Positions 50,172 to 58,985 of a DNA stretch of 64,000 nt are shown piece after piece (positions within the stretch are counted from its first letter, which is position 1; each line of letters begins with the position of its first letter). The notes beneath the pieces were generated by a model, which saw only the letters and a list, made by a program, of their open reading frames with translations, made no database searches and had not been told where the DNA came from. This DNA is from Caulochytrium protostelioides (Eukaryota; Chytridiomycota; Caulochytriomycetes; Caulochytriales; Caulochytriaceae): positions 3,376 through 67,375 of the forward strand of contig ML014157.1 of the NCBI GenBank assembly GCA_003615045.1, given 5' to 3'. The position numbers and the translations under genes were made by a program.

Positions 50172-51011
50172 TCAATAGTCAACGGCCCAGCCGTTCTTGG
50201 CGAGATACGCATCAATGACCTCGCGCAGGGCCAGGTTTGGGTAGAGATCGCGGGCGCTGAGCGGGGTACGGGCGAGCGGATCGAAGGGCCCGACCTGGTT
50301 GAGATGGGACATGATCTCCGTGCGGTCATAGGTGATGCCGCTCGGCGCGACCACGGGATCGGTCATAATCTCGAACGAGATCTTCCCAAGGAACGCATCT
50401 GGCGGCGGCGGTCTCAGCTGGTTCGACGGGTCCGCGGCCTCGTACAGCTCCTGAATCTGCGTCAACCGGTGATCCGCGGCGTTGTTGATGGCAAGGCGGT
50501 CGTCGTCTGACGCGTCGGGCGAGAGCTGGGCGAGCTGCCGCTCACGGTCGCGGTTGACCATCTTGCAGAGGTACGCATACAGCTCGGTCTCCGTCTCGCG
50601 GCGGCTCTTCTCCAGCACCTCCCACCGGGTCTTCTTGCACGCGCGGTACTGCCGGGCAATCTCGTCCGCAATGTCCAGTTTCTGCTCGATCGCGATGCGG
50701 TAAGCGCGCTCCAGCGCCTTCAGGGCTCCCTGGGTATGGTTTGGCTGGTGGGAGAGCGCCTGGCCCATGCGGTAGTGTGCCTTGAGGCACTGCGGGTCCA
50801 GCTCAAGCGCCTTGCGGCAGTCGTCCACGCAGCGATCATAGTCGCCGAGCTGAAGATAGGCGAGCGCGCGATTCGTCAGATAGGTCGTGACCCGAGCGCC
50901 GCTCTGGATGATTGCGAGACTGTATTCGGCGATGGCCGCCGCATAGTCGCCGCGGGCAAAGTGTTCATTGCCCTGGATCTTGTGTCGCTCGGCGACGTCG
51001 AGGCGGACCAT
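50172..51011 (-). CDS. CHIP: E3 ubiquitin ligase CHIP (STUB1 homologue)
   Basis: Co-chaperone ligase that binds the EEVD tails of Hsp70/Hsp90 and ubiquitylates their clients. The 279-residue product has three TPR repeats at about 8-110 (GNEHFARGDYAAAIAEYSLA, then YLTNRALAYLQLGDYDRCVD, then CRKALELDPQCLKAHYRMGQ). A charged helical linker follows (RRETETELYAYLCKM), then a C-terminal U-box at about 205-279 (FEIMTDPVVAPSGITYDRTE to the family ending NGWAVDY). Length and domain order match animal CHIP closely. Many ascomycete yeasts lack this gene. The ATG at 51011 sits just before the first TPR helix, as in animal CHIP. Confidence 0.95.
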   Translation of the reverse strand: MVRLDVAERHKIQGNEHFARGDYAAAIAEYSLAIIQSGARVTTYLTNRALAYLQLGDYDRCVDDCRKALELDPQCLKAHYRMGQALSHQPNHTQGALKALERAYRIAIEQKLDIADEIARQYRACKKTRWEVLEKSRRETETELYAYLCKMVNRDRERQLAQLSPDASDDDRLAINNAADHRLTQIQELYEAADPSNQLRPPPPDAFLGKISFEIMTDPVVAPSGITYDRTEIMSHLNQVGPFDPLARTPLSARDLYPNLALREVIDAYLAKNGWAVDY

Positions 51012-51539
51012 GGGTTGGAGCGAGCGCCGGTCGGATGCGATGGCGCAGACAGAAGCACAGCAATGAAGAATCAGTCAGCACGAAAAGAGACAGAGTGACG
51101 GCAGCCAGAGTCGTTTCGCATTGCGGTCATGAAGCAGGTCGAACGATCGTTCGATTGTCGGTCTCGGTCTAGTCTCGATCGACACGACGGTGAAGACGCG
51201 TTGCTTTGCAAGATCGTAAGTCAGGTCTGTCATATCGTTAGAGATGGGCATTTCTTTTACCGTTAGAGACGGCATGTTCTGCCGAGTATGAAGTCGTCCT
51301 AGTCTCTGCGCGTGGCACCGTCTCCACAGGCGCCACATGGGAGGGGCAGACCCCGTTTTTTTTTTTTTTTTTTTTTTTTTTGCTTGCGGTGGCCGGCCTC
51401 GTGGCGCCACGGTTGATCAATCGCACTTCACAGAAACTGAAGGGCTTGGAAGATGATCGAAAGGCTTCGATCGTGGCGCTGACGCCGGGGTGGAGGGAGC
51501 GACCGGAGCGGATGCGGCGGCCCTGACCACCTCGTACAA
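51012..51539. other. Upstream region of CHIP, with a long T tract
   Basis: Holds the CHIP promoter at its left end and the 26-base T run at 51356-51381. No gene was recognised. The last bases may include unrecognisable N-terminal sequence of Fanzor remnant F. Confidence 0.45.
51356..51381. repeat. 26-base T homopolymer
   Basis: An uninterrupted T run about 160 bp before Fanzor remnant F. On the other strand it could be the poly-A relic of a retroposed sequence, but no such sequence was recognised beside it. Confidence 0.9.
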
Positions 51540-52680
51540 GTATCATGAGCCCTCCACACATTCACTAACGCCATCGACAGCGATGGGATCAGCATGTACG
51601 TCCATTTCTGGCGCCAGCGGAAGGTGTCCGACACCGTGCCGACTGTCATGGCTACCCCCGGGACCTTGAACCCCTTGGCAGACAGCTCCAATCAGACCGA
51701 GAACACCTCGGCAGAGAGCCTGGATCCATACTTCATCCTGGGGAATGACCCAGACCGCACCAACATCTTCTTTATGGCTATGGACCGGTCCGACGGCCAG
51801 GTCGTCAGCTAGAAGCTGACCCGAAAGCAGTATTACGTGGAAACCGGCATGCAAGCCGCCCAAATGCCTTTAGAGACTTAGCAGCTCGAGCTGAAAGAGC
51901 TGCAGCAGCAGCTCTGGGTGGTGAGCTCCACAGGCACAGCGCTCGCTGCGCACCAGTTCCTGGAGGTGTGGCTCGCCACGTACGAACGGCTGTGGGTCGA
52001 GTTCGTGAAGCCGTACTGGGCCCGCCAGCGTCTGCGGCTGTCCAGTGGCCAGCAGCTCGTGTTTGCCCCGTTCATGAACCGCGTTGCCGAGGGGGCAGCC
52101 ACGGAGATGAAGTCTGTGGTGGTCGCCTACGGCGCCTCCCAATTTGTCCCTCGGCGGCCATGCGAGATCGCCGTCCCAACGACTCGGGCGGACCAGGCAT
52201 GTGCCCAGCGGATCGGCACTGTCGTGGTCGACGAGCTCCGGACGACCCAGGTGCATACCGAGAGGATCAGATCCTGGCCCAGGTGAAACCCCGGGACCCG
52301 ATGGCCAAATTCTCACGTGTCCCGGGCGGACACCCTTTCGGCCGAACCGAGGCGGGTCAACCCGGTCCGCAAGACTCGGGTGTATGCCCAGACATATGTG
52401 GTCTTGAAACCCGGTCAGCGCTGGCGCCAGAGAACCGTGGTTCGGGCTTTGCTATGGTGTGAAGCCATCAACTACAAGTTCGGGAACCGCGGTCTCATTG
52501 CCGCGCTGAACATCCGACGCTGTGTGGTCTTACCCGTCAGACCTGAGACGCTGTGCCGCATCCCCGGGCAAGCTTCGCGGCAGCCCAAGATCGGCAACCT
52601 CATCCATCGATGAAACGAATGCGCTACTGCCTCTGTGGGGGATCCCTCGGGGGCACCATGGAGGGCATGGTGTGCGTGTT
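51540..52680 (+). pseudogene. Fanzor/TnpB-like remnant F (most complete copy)
   Basis: Successive frames give the order expected for a eukaryotic TnpB homologue. The first piece is FTNAIDSDGISMYVHFWRQ, then a RuvC-I-like ILGNDPDRTNIFFMAMDR, then LTRKQYYVETGMQAAQ. A helical part follows (GTALAAHQFLEVWLATYERL, WVEFVKPYWARQRLRL), then VVVAYGASQFVPRRP. The RuvC-II block VVVDELRTTQVHTE keeps its Glu. NPVRKTRVYAQTYVVLKPGQ comes next, then VVRALLWCEAINYKFGNRGL and IAALNIRRC. RuvC-III therefore has Gly in place of the catalytic Asp. Two in-frame stops (about 51810 and 51879) and at least one frameshift (about 52285) inactivate it. The shared right-end segment closes the element at 52680. The left end was not identified. 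Confidence 0.84.
52618..52680 (+). repeat. Shared right-end segment of Fanzor remnant F; candidate guide-RNA scaffold
   Basis: Begins AATGCGCTACTGCCTCTGTG and ends GAGGGCATGGTGTGCGTGTT. The middle GTGGGGGATCCCTCGGGGGCAC can fold. The final 20 bases are identical to those of copy A at 951-970. Confidence 0.58.
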
Positions 52681-52925
52681 GGGGAGGGGAGGGCGAGCTT
52701 ATAGCTTCTTTTAGATATGACGGTCAGGCCACCACCTGACAGGGATGTGCAGAAGAATCAGACGCATGATTCATCAGACAGATCTTCATCTCCAACTCTC
52801 TGATACATGATACCAGTATAAAAAGATTTATTGCAAATCAAAGAGGTGTACTCAACGAAGCCAGCAAAGCTCGCAGAAAGGCGTTCCCCATGGCGCATCG
52901 CATCGTTTTCAGCCGCGGTCTCCCT

Positions 52926-54030
52926 CTACAGGAGGGTCTCACCAAAGGCAGCACGCACCAGCGAGCAGCCGACCTGGATGGTCTGCTCCTTCTCGGTGAT
53001 GACCTCGCCGAGGGAGGGATTGACCTCCATCAAGTCCATGGCGACGAGCTGGCCGGTCTCATAGAGCTTCTCGCAGATGTAGTGACCCTCGCGGAAGGTG
53101 AGGCCGCCGCGGACGGGAGTCCCCGTGGCCGCGATGACGGTGGGGTCGATGCCGTCCACGTCGTAGCTGAGGTGGATGGGCGCGTTGGTGCCGAGATAGT
53201 CGAGGGCCATCTCCATGACGCGCCCGATGCCGTGGCCGTCAACATCGTGCATACTGAATGCCTTGATCTTGTGATCGCGCAGGATCTTTTTCTCGCCGTC
53301 GTCAACGCTGCGCAGGCCGATGTACACGAGACGGTTGGTCGCAAGGCACGGCTGCAGCCACTCGAAACCGGGCACCTTGCCGGCGAGGCCCATCAGGAAG
53401 GACACAGGGCACCCGTGAAGGTTGCCGGAGTCGGTGGATTCGGGGGTGTTGATGTCGGCGTGGGCGTCGACCCAGATCACGCCGAGGTTCGAGTAGACGC
53501 GAGAGGTGCCCGCGATCGTGCCCATCGCGAGCGAGTGATCGCCGCCGAGCGTCAGCGGGATGAGCTTCTTCTCCGCAAACGCCGCAACAGTGTTCGCCAG
53601 GTCCTCGGTAACACGCGACACGTACGCCACGTTCTTGAGCTTGCCGGAGGAGCCGGTCTCCTCGGGGCCCTTCAGTTCGTACACAGGGAACTTTTCGTCA
53701 AAGGTGACGTCCCACCCGAGCGTCTTGAGCTGGTCCAGCAGACCATACTTGACCAGCTCGGTCGGGCCCTGCTCAACGCCGGGGCGGGGCTGGCCGCCGT
53801 CTGATTGTCAGTCAACGCAGTCCAAGAAAACGCATGCTGGAGATGAGTCAACGGTCCATTCTTCTGCTAACGGAGATATCACGATATGACAGGATAACGG
53901 TCAAACATCCAATGTCACGGCTTTATCGCCGCCGCCATCATGGAAGCATGCACTTACTGAAGCCAGCGCCCACAACGCCGACGGCGCGCGGGCCCTTGAT
54001 GAACTTGTTCTCCACGTGCGAGTCCGACAT
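52926..54030 (-). CDS. Arginase, two exons
   Basis: Hydrolyses arginine to ornithine and urea using a di-manganese centre. Exon 1 is 54030-53958 (MSDSHVENKFIKGPRAVGVV and GAGF). A 157-bp intron has a GTAAGT donor and a CAG acceptor. Exon 2 is 53800-52926, giving 315 residues, normal for the family. The join gives GAGFNGGQPRPGVEQGPTEL, the conserved arginase N-terminal loop. Metal ligands are visible in GGDHSLAMG (about 109), DAHADINTP (about 134) and YDVDGIDP (about 241). EVNPSLG is near the C-terminus. NLHGCPVSF carries the catalytic-site His. No mitochondrial presequence is evident, so a cytosolic enzyme of arginine catabolism is likely. A longer single frame cannot reach an ATG without the intron. 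Confidence 0.93.
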
Positions 54031-54686
54031 GGTAAAAGAATCAGTAAAATGAGGAATTCGGAAAGAATAAAAAAAAGTAAAGGCGTGGGGGATCGAGGCG
54101 CGAGTGTGATCTGGTTGGGCACCATATGTGGTCTGCTCTACTTGGCTGCTGTTCCTGAACCATCCATATGCTCGTCGGCTACGATTGTCGCGGTGAAAGC
54201 GGAAGACAACGGCCCTCTCCGTGGGCCATGGCGCTCTCATCACGGCGATCCTTGTGCGCCCGAATCCCTCCTCACCGGCCTGTCGACCCGCGTTCCAAAC
54301 ACCCAGAGAGGCGTGCTTGGACCCAGAAACATGTGGACGCCGCGAAGTCCCGGGTCATGTGGATGGCACGGGTCGCCCCTCGGTCGCTCTACCGCCCGCT
54401 TAGCAAAAAGTGCTCTGGCCCCCACTTCGGCTTCATGCGCCCTCGCTTCCGCGTTCTCGCCACCCATCGCCCCACCCGGGACGCGTGGACACGACGGCGC
54501 AGGCGGGACTTCATGTTGAAGGCGCTCACAGAGAAAAAAAAAACGCTGCATTTTTGTGGGTTCGACCCATTCTTTTGTTCCACACGTGGCTTCGTTAGAC
54601 TTTAACTCGTGGACCAGGTGACACCCATGATACCTAACGATGATAATTAGGCTCAAGGATTGCTCATTAGCGTCTGTCTAAGGGAT
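54031..54686. other. Intergenic region between arginase and POP1
   Basis: Contains the arginase promoter at its left end and the POP1 3' flank at its right. Frames up to 167 codons have no recognisable domains. Confidence 0.5.
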
Positions 54687-57575
54687 TTACAGAAGGAAAT
54701 GGATCCAGGCCAGATCGGCCTGACCGGTCTGCGTGCGCTTAATGTAGCACGGCAGCTGGTTCTGCCCGAGCCAGCGCGCATACCGCTGCGCTACGCGTTT
54801 CGATGCCGTCGCCGTCGCCGACGTCCCCACTGCAGGCCGGCCCGCCGTCTGCAGGGCCTCGGCCCACAGCTGGACCAGGAGACGCAGGTTCAGCGAGGCG
54901 AGGCCCGCGGCATGGCCCGCGGAGAGCGCGTACCCGCCGCGGGACAGCATCCCGCAGGTAAGCGCCACCGCCACGTCGGCGCGGTCCATGCGCGCGGGGA
55001 GCGAGGCCGAGGACGCCGTGAGCTGCGAGGCCGCAGGGACCAGGACCGTGTCGTGGGCGCCCGGCCGGCCGTGGCCCTCCATGCGGACGCGGACGAGCAC
55101 GATGGGCGGCGCCGCGGCGCGGAGACCGCCGGCGGTCGCGGCGATGTCCAGCTCCGGCCGGGCCACGCGCAGCTTGGCAGTGAGCTCGCGGATCCACCGG
55201 TCCCAGAAGGCGGTATACACGGCGTCACCATCGATGGGACCGCCGGCGGGTGGGAGGTGCGTCGGCAACTGCATCAGGTGGCGCTGCAGCAGCTGCAGCA
55301 TGAGGGGCGCCGTAATGATGGGGTTGTGACGCAGCACCCATTGCACCGGCGTCGAGGCCAACGACGCCGATGACGTGCTCGCCGGCGTCGAGGCCGTCGT
55401 AGCGTCGGCCGGCTGGCGATCCATGGCGAGCTGGAGACGTGCCATGTCCCGCGCATCAAAGCGAATCCGCTCGTTTGGCCGGTCAAAGCGGCGCTGACGG
55501 AGGGCGTGCTGCGGGATTGGGTGATGCAGCAGGAACAGCGGCAGGCACGTGCTGAACGGGGACAGGGTCCCAAGCTTGCCGAACGCATGGCGTTTGCTCT
55601 TCGGACGGCGCAGGTGGAGCGCTTCGGCATCGCGGTGGGCCAGCGCGTTGTTGAGCGCGAAGGTCGGCGTCGCGACGGCGTCGCACGGGAACTGCGGCAC
55701 GCCCGCGTCCAAGGCGAGGTCCTCCCGCTCTTTGCGCGCAATCACGCGGGCGCCCCCAAAGAGGAGCGCGAGCCAGAAGGCCATCCCGTAGCCCTTCGGG
55801 ATGAGGAGCAGCACACGCTCGCGGGAGGCGCTGTGGTCTGCCGCGGCGCGGCCGTTGGTCATGTCGCCCAGGCACGGCTGCGCAATGACGGCCACGGGCA
55901 CGGGCGTGTCGCGGCGTCGCTGCGCGCGCGCCGTCGCCGACAGCAGCGAGACGTTCGTATGCAGCCGCGTGCGATACATGGCGTGCAGGACCTTGTGGGA
56001 CAGCATGGTGTGCCGCACGTGGTGCCGCTCGGTCGAACTGAACAGCGGCGACACGCGGCGCTTGCCCTTCTTGGCGAGCAGCTGCGCCGGAGGCGGCACC
56101 ACGGGCGCGGTGCCGGCAGCGGCCGTCGACGGCGTCGTGGCCGTGCGCGGGGGCATCCGAACAGGAAACGTGAGACGCGGGTCAAAGACGTCGACGGGCA
56201 TGATGAGGCCCTCAGGCGCGGCCGTCAGCGTATCATGCTGAGCAAGGGCCGTCCATGCCGGCGAAATGCACGGCGTCGGCGACGACGATGACGACGACAA
56301 CGCGGCGGCGGCCGGGTCGGTGGACGGCAGCGGTCGCCAGCACTGAAGCGCGCGCTTGACGATAGCCCAGGCTCGCGGGCCGATCAGCTCGAACTGGTTC
56401 AAGCGGTCCGAAATGAATTCGATCGTCATGGGCGTTGTCGACGGCGCCGCTGACGACGCACGAGCGGCGAGCAAAGCCGCGCGGCGCTTGTGCAAGACCA
56501 GCTTGACCTTCGGCGCGCTGACCGGATGCAAAAACAGCCACAGCACGCCGGGCGTCGAGGGCAGCGCCTCGGACGGCGGCGCCGTCGGGCAAGCGCTCGG
56601 GGCGGTGGCCTGCGGCCGCCAGATGAAGGTGAAAGATGTGATGGCAGCACTCGGCCACTGGCCTTCGTCGTGGAACCACTGCTGGCCCTGCTGCAGCCCG
56701 CAGCGGAAGCGCGCGGCGGTGACGGCGGGCTGGGCGGGGTTCGTGACGGTGGCCATGAGCCGGCCGATCAGGTCGGTGGGGCCCTTGATTTCGAGCACGC
56801 GGCCGTAGGAGCGGTCGTACATGACCGCTTGGTCGCGCGCGGCGCGAAACGTCGACCGCGCCGACTTCATGTTCATGTGGTCTGCGATGCGGACGGGGGC
56901 GCCCGGCAGATCGACCATCTGCGCGCGCTTGGCATGCCACACGTGCGTTTCGAGCCATTGGTGCTTGTGCGTGCGCTTCTGCCACGCGATGCGCGCCATC
57001 TGCGTGCGGCGCAGGCGCCGTCGGACCATCATCTGCGGACGCGGGTCGGGCACCTTGCTCTGGACGATCTCCTGCATGCCGCGCTCACGGAACCGCCGCG
57101 GCAGCCGCTTCGGGTTAGCGCTCGCGGCGCGCCGCCGCATGTGCCGCGGCAGCGTCTGGAACACCCGCAGCGTCCCGGCATGCTGCGTCTGCTGGGTCAG
57201 CGCTTTCTGCAGCGCGGCAATCTCGAAGAGCTTGCTTTCGGTATACGCACGCACATCAATCAGGCTCGGGGCACGGACAGTCGCCGCACTGCCCGCGCTC
57301 GTGCCGGCCGGCGCCGCCGACCCCTCCTGCGTCGCAATATAGCGGCGCTCTAGTGGATCGGCCGGAGGGCAGAGGGATTCAGAAGAAAAGCAATCATCGT
57401 GAACGGGAGAGGAGTGAGTCGACATGTCATTCCCATGATGGTCCGTGCGACACGAACGCGCCGATCGCCGGTCGTCACTGAGCCTCGGTCACTTACGGCG
57501 CTTACGCGCCGCGGCCGCGGGCAGCGGCGTCTGAGGACGCTTGCCGCCGGCCGGGCGGGACGCCGGATCGGCCAT
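54687..57575 (-). CDS. POP1: POP1, RNA-binding subunit of RNase P and RNase MRP, two exons
   Basis: Largest protein subunit of nuclear RNase P and RNase MRP (tRNA 5' maturation and rRNA processing). Exon 1 is 57575-57497 (MADPASRPAGGKRPQTPLP and AAAARKR). A 147-bp intron has a GTAAGT donor and a CTAG acceptor. Exon 2 is 57349-54687, giving 913 residues. The join reads RKRQRRYIATQEG and gives a basic N-terminus. POP1-family blocks are FQTLPRHMRRRAASANPKRL (about 90-115) and QWLETHVWHAKRAQMVDLPG (about 160). The POPLD domain lies at about 540-590 (LLLIPKGYGMAFWLALLFGG and ARVIARKERED). The C-terminal domain ends QADLAWIHFLL. An alternative single-exon start at 57425 exists. The spliced form is preferred for its consensus sites and pyrimidine-rich acceptor. 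Confidence 0.9.
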
Positions 57576-58240
57576 GGTTGGCGCGCGCTGGCTCGAGAGT
57601 GGCCCGAACGGCGAGGATCCGCGCGCGGGTGCACCCGCCCGAGCCCAAGCGGAGTTTTCGCTGACGGACGCGACCGGAAGGCGGCTGAGGTCGGTGATGC
57701 AACTGGAAGAGCGGGTTCAATGCCGCCGACGCCAACACCGACGCGAATGACGGCTGCGCAGGTATGAAAGTGGTGGTGATATCAGCGATGACGGTCAGGC
57801 GGCGCGCGGCCATGATGGCCCTGCAACGGGACCCACTCCGCTCGAACGCCATGGATGGTCTGCGTTGCGGCTGTCTTGCTCGTATATTTCATTTTTTTTT
57901 TCTGGAAGGGGGGCCGGAAGGCGGCGGCGTCTGGACCCGTGGCCGACGTGCGCTCAGCCCTACCCAGTGAGCGGCCTTGCGCCACCAGGCCGCCGGCCCC
58001 AGCCGCCCCAGCGCGGCGCGTGCCGATGCGCCGTGACATTTCATACGGCACGCCATGACCATCATGCGTGGTGGCGACGGCCGTCCTCTCACTCCGGCGT
58101 GACGAGCGGCGCGTCGTCCGACCGTACTTCCGCCCTCCGAGGCCATTGGGGGACGCGCTGATGACGCTGCGCTGCTTTCGCGGCTGTGTTCAGCGACGCT
58201 CGCCTCGTGTCCCTGCGCCGCCACGTTCACGTGCCTCGGT

Positions 58241-58279
<39 letters not shown>

Positions 58280-58384
58280 ACGCTCGCTGCTCTCGCCGCC
58301 GCTACGCTCGCCGCCGCGCTTTGCCGGGCATCCGCTGCCTTTGCTCTCGCGCCGTTTCCGCGTTTCACTCAGACCAGGCCCAGG
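57576..58384. promoter_or_regulatory. Divergent promoter region of POP1 and MIC19
   Basis: An 809-bp head-to-head spacer. It includes a T-rich stretch near 57890-57900 and a CCG array at 58240-58280. No additional gene was recognised. Confidence 0.45.
58240..58280. repeat. (CCG)n trinucleotide array
   Basis: Uninterrupted CCG units about 100 bp upstream of the MIC19 start codon. Probably in the 5' leader. Confidence 0.9.
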
Positions 58385-58804
58385 ATGGGCAACCGCGCGA
58401 GCACCCCCGCGTCAACGGTCGTGATCGAGAACGACGACGCTGCCGGCGGCGCGTCGGTCGCATTTACGCCAGATTTCCTGCGGTCCTTCGGCGGGCTGCC
58501 CTCCGCCGAGAGTGTCGACCGCCAGCAGCGCGACCGCTCCTATGCGGAGCAGTACTTCCTGCAGCGCCGTCTTGCCGAGGAGAAGCGCGATCTGCAGCGC
58601 GCAACGGCCGAGATCGACGCGCTCGTGGCACGCCAGAAGCCGCTGCCGCAGCGCGTCGTGGACCCCAAGATTCGCGAGCTCGAGCAGGCCGTCGTGCAGT
58701 GCTACCGCGACCAGAGCGGGCGCCCGCTCGACTGCTGGCAGGAAGTTGAAGCCCTCAAGAAAGCGGTGAAGCAAGCCCAGCACGCCTTTATCGCTTCCCA
58801 CTAG
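58385..58804 (+). CDS. MIC19: MICOS subunit MIC19 (CHCH-domain protein)
   Basis: Peripheral subunit of the MICOS complex at mitochondrial crista junctions, where it binds MIC60. The 139-residue product starts MGNRASTP, a good N-myristoylation signal (Gly2, Ser6), as in other MIC19 proteins. A conserved N-terminal segment (VAFTPDFLRSFGG) and a charged helical middle (QQRDRSYAEQYFLQRRLAEE) follow. The C-terminal CHCH-like segment VVQCYRDQSGRPLDCWQEVE has a single CX10C pair, as in yeast Mic19, rather than the twin CX9C of animal CHCHD3. The single uninterrupted frame has a clear ATG. Confidence 0.87.
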   Translation: MGNRASTPASTVVIENDDAAGGASVAFTPDFLRSFGGLPSAESVDRQQRDRSYAEQYFLQRRLAEEKRDLQRATAEIDALVARQKPLPQRVVDPKIRELEQAVVQCYRDQSGRPLDCWQEVEALKKAVKQAQHAFIASH

Positions 58805-58985
58805 AACCGAACGTCTCATCACCAATCCGAAGAGGCCGATGCGTGCCAACACGTCATTTTCACGTAGCATGATGGCATGGCGTTGATGGCCGCTTATCTC
58901 GATGGTGCTGCAATAATATGTCTGTAAATAGATCGAAAAAAAAGAGAGAGAGTATGTATGTGTAGAACCCCAAAAACAAAAAGCG

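Noticed and set aside
51356-51381. T run as poly-A tail of a retroposed gene on the minus strand
   Set aside because: No coding or SINE-like sequence and no target-site duplication were found next to it.
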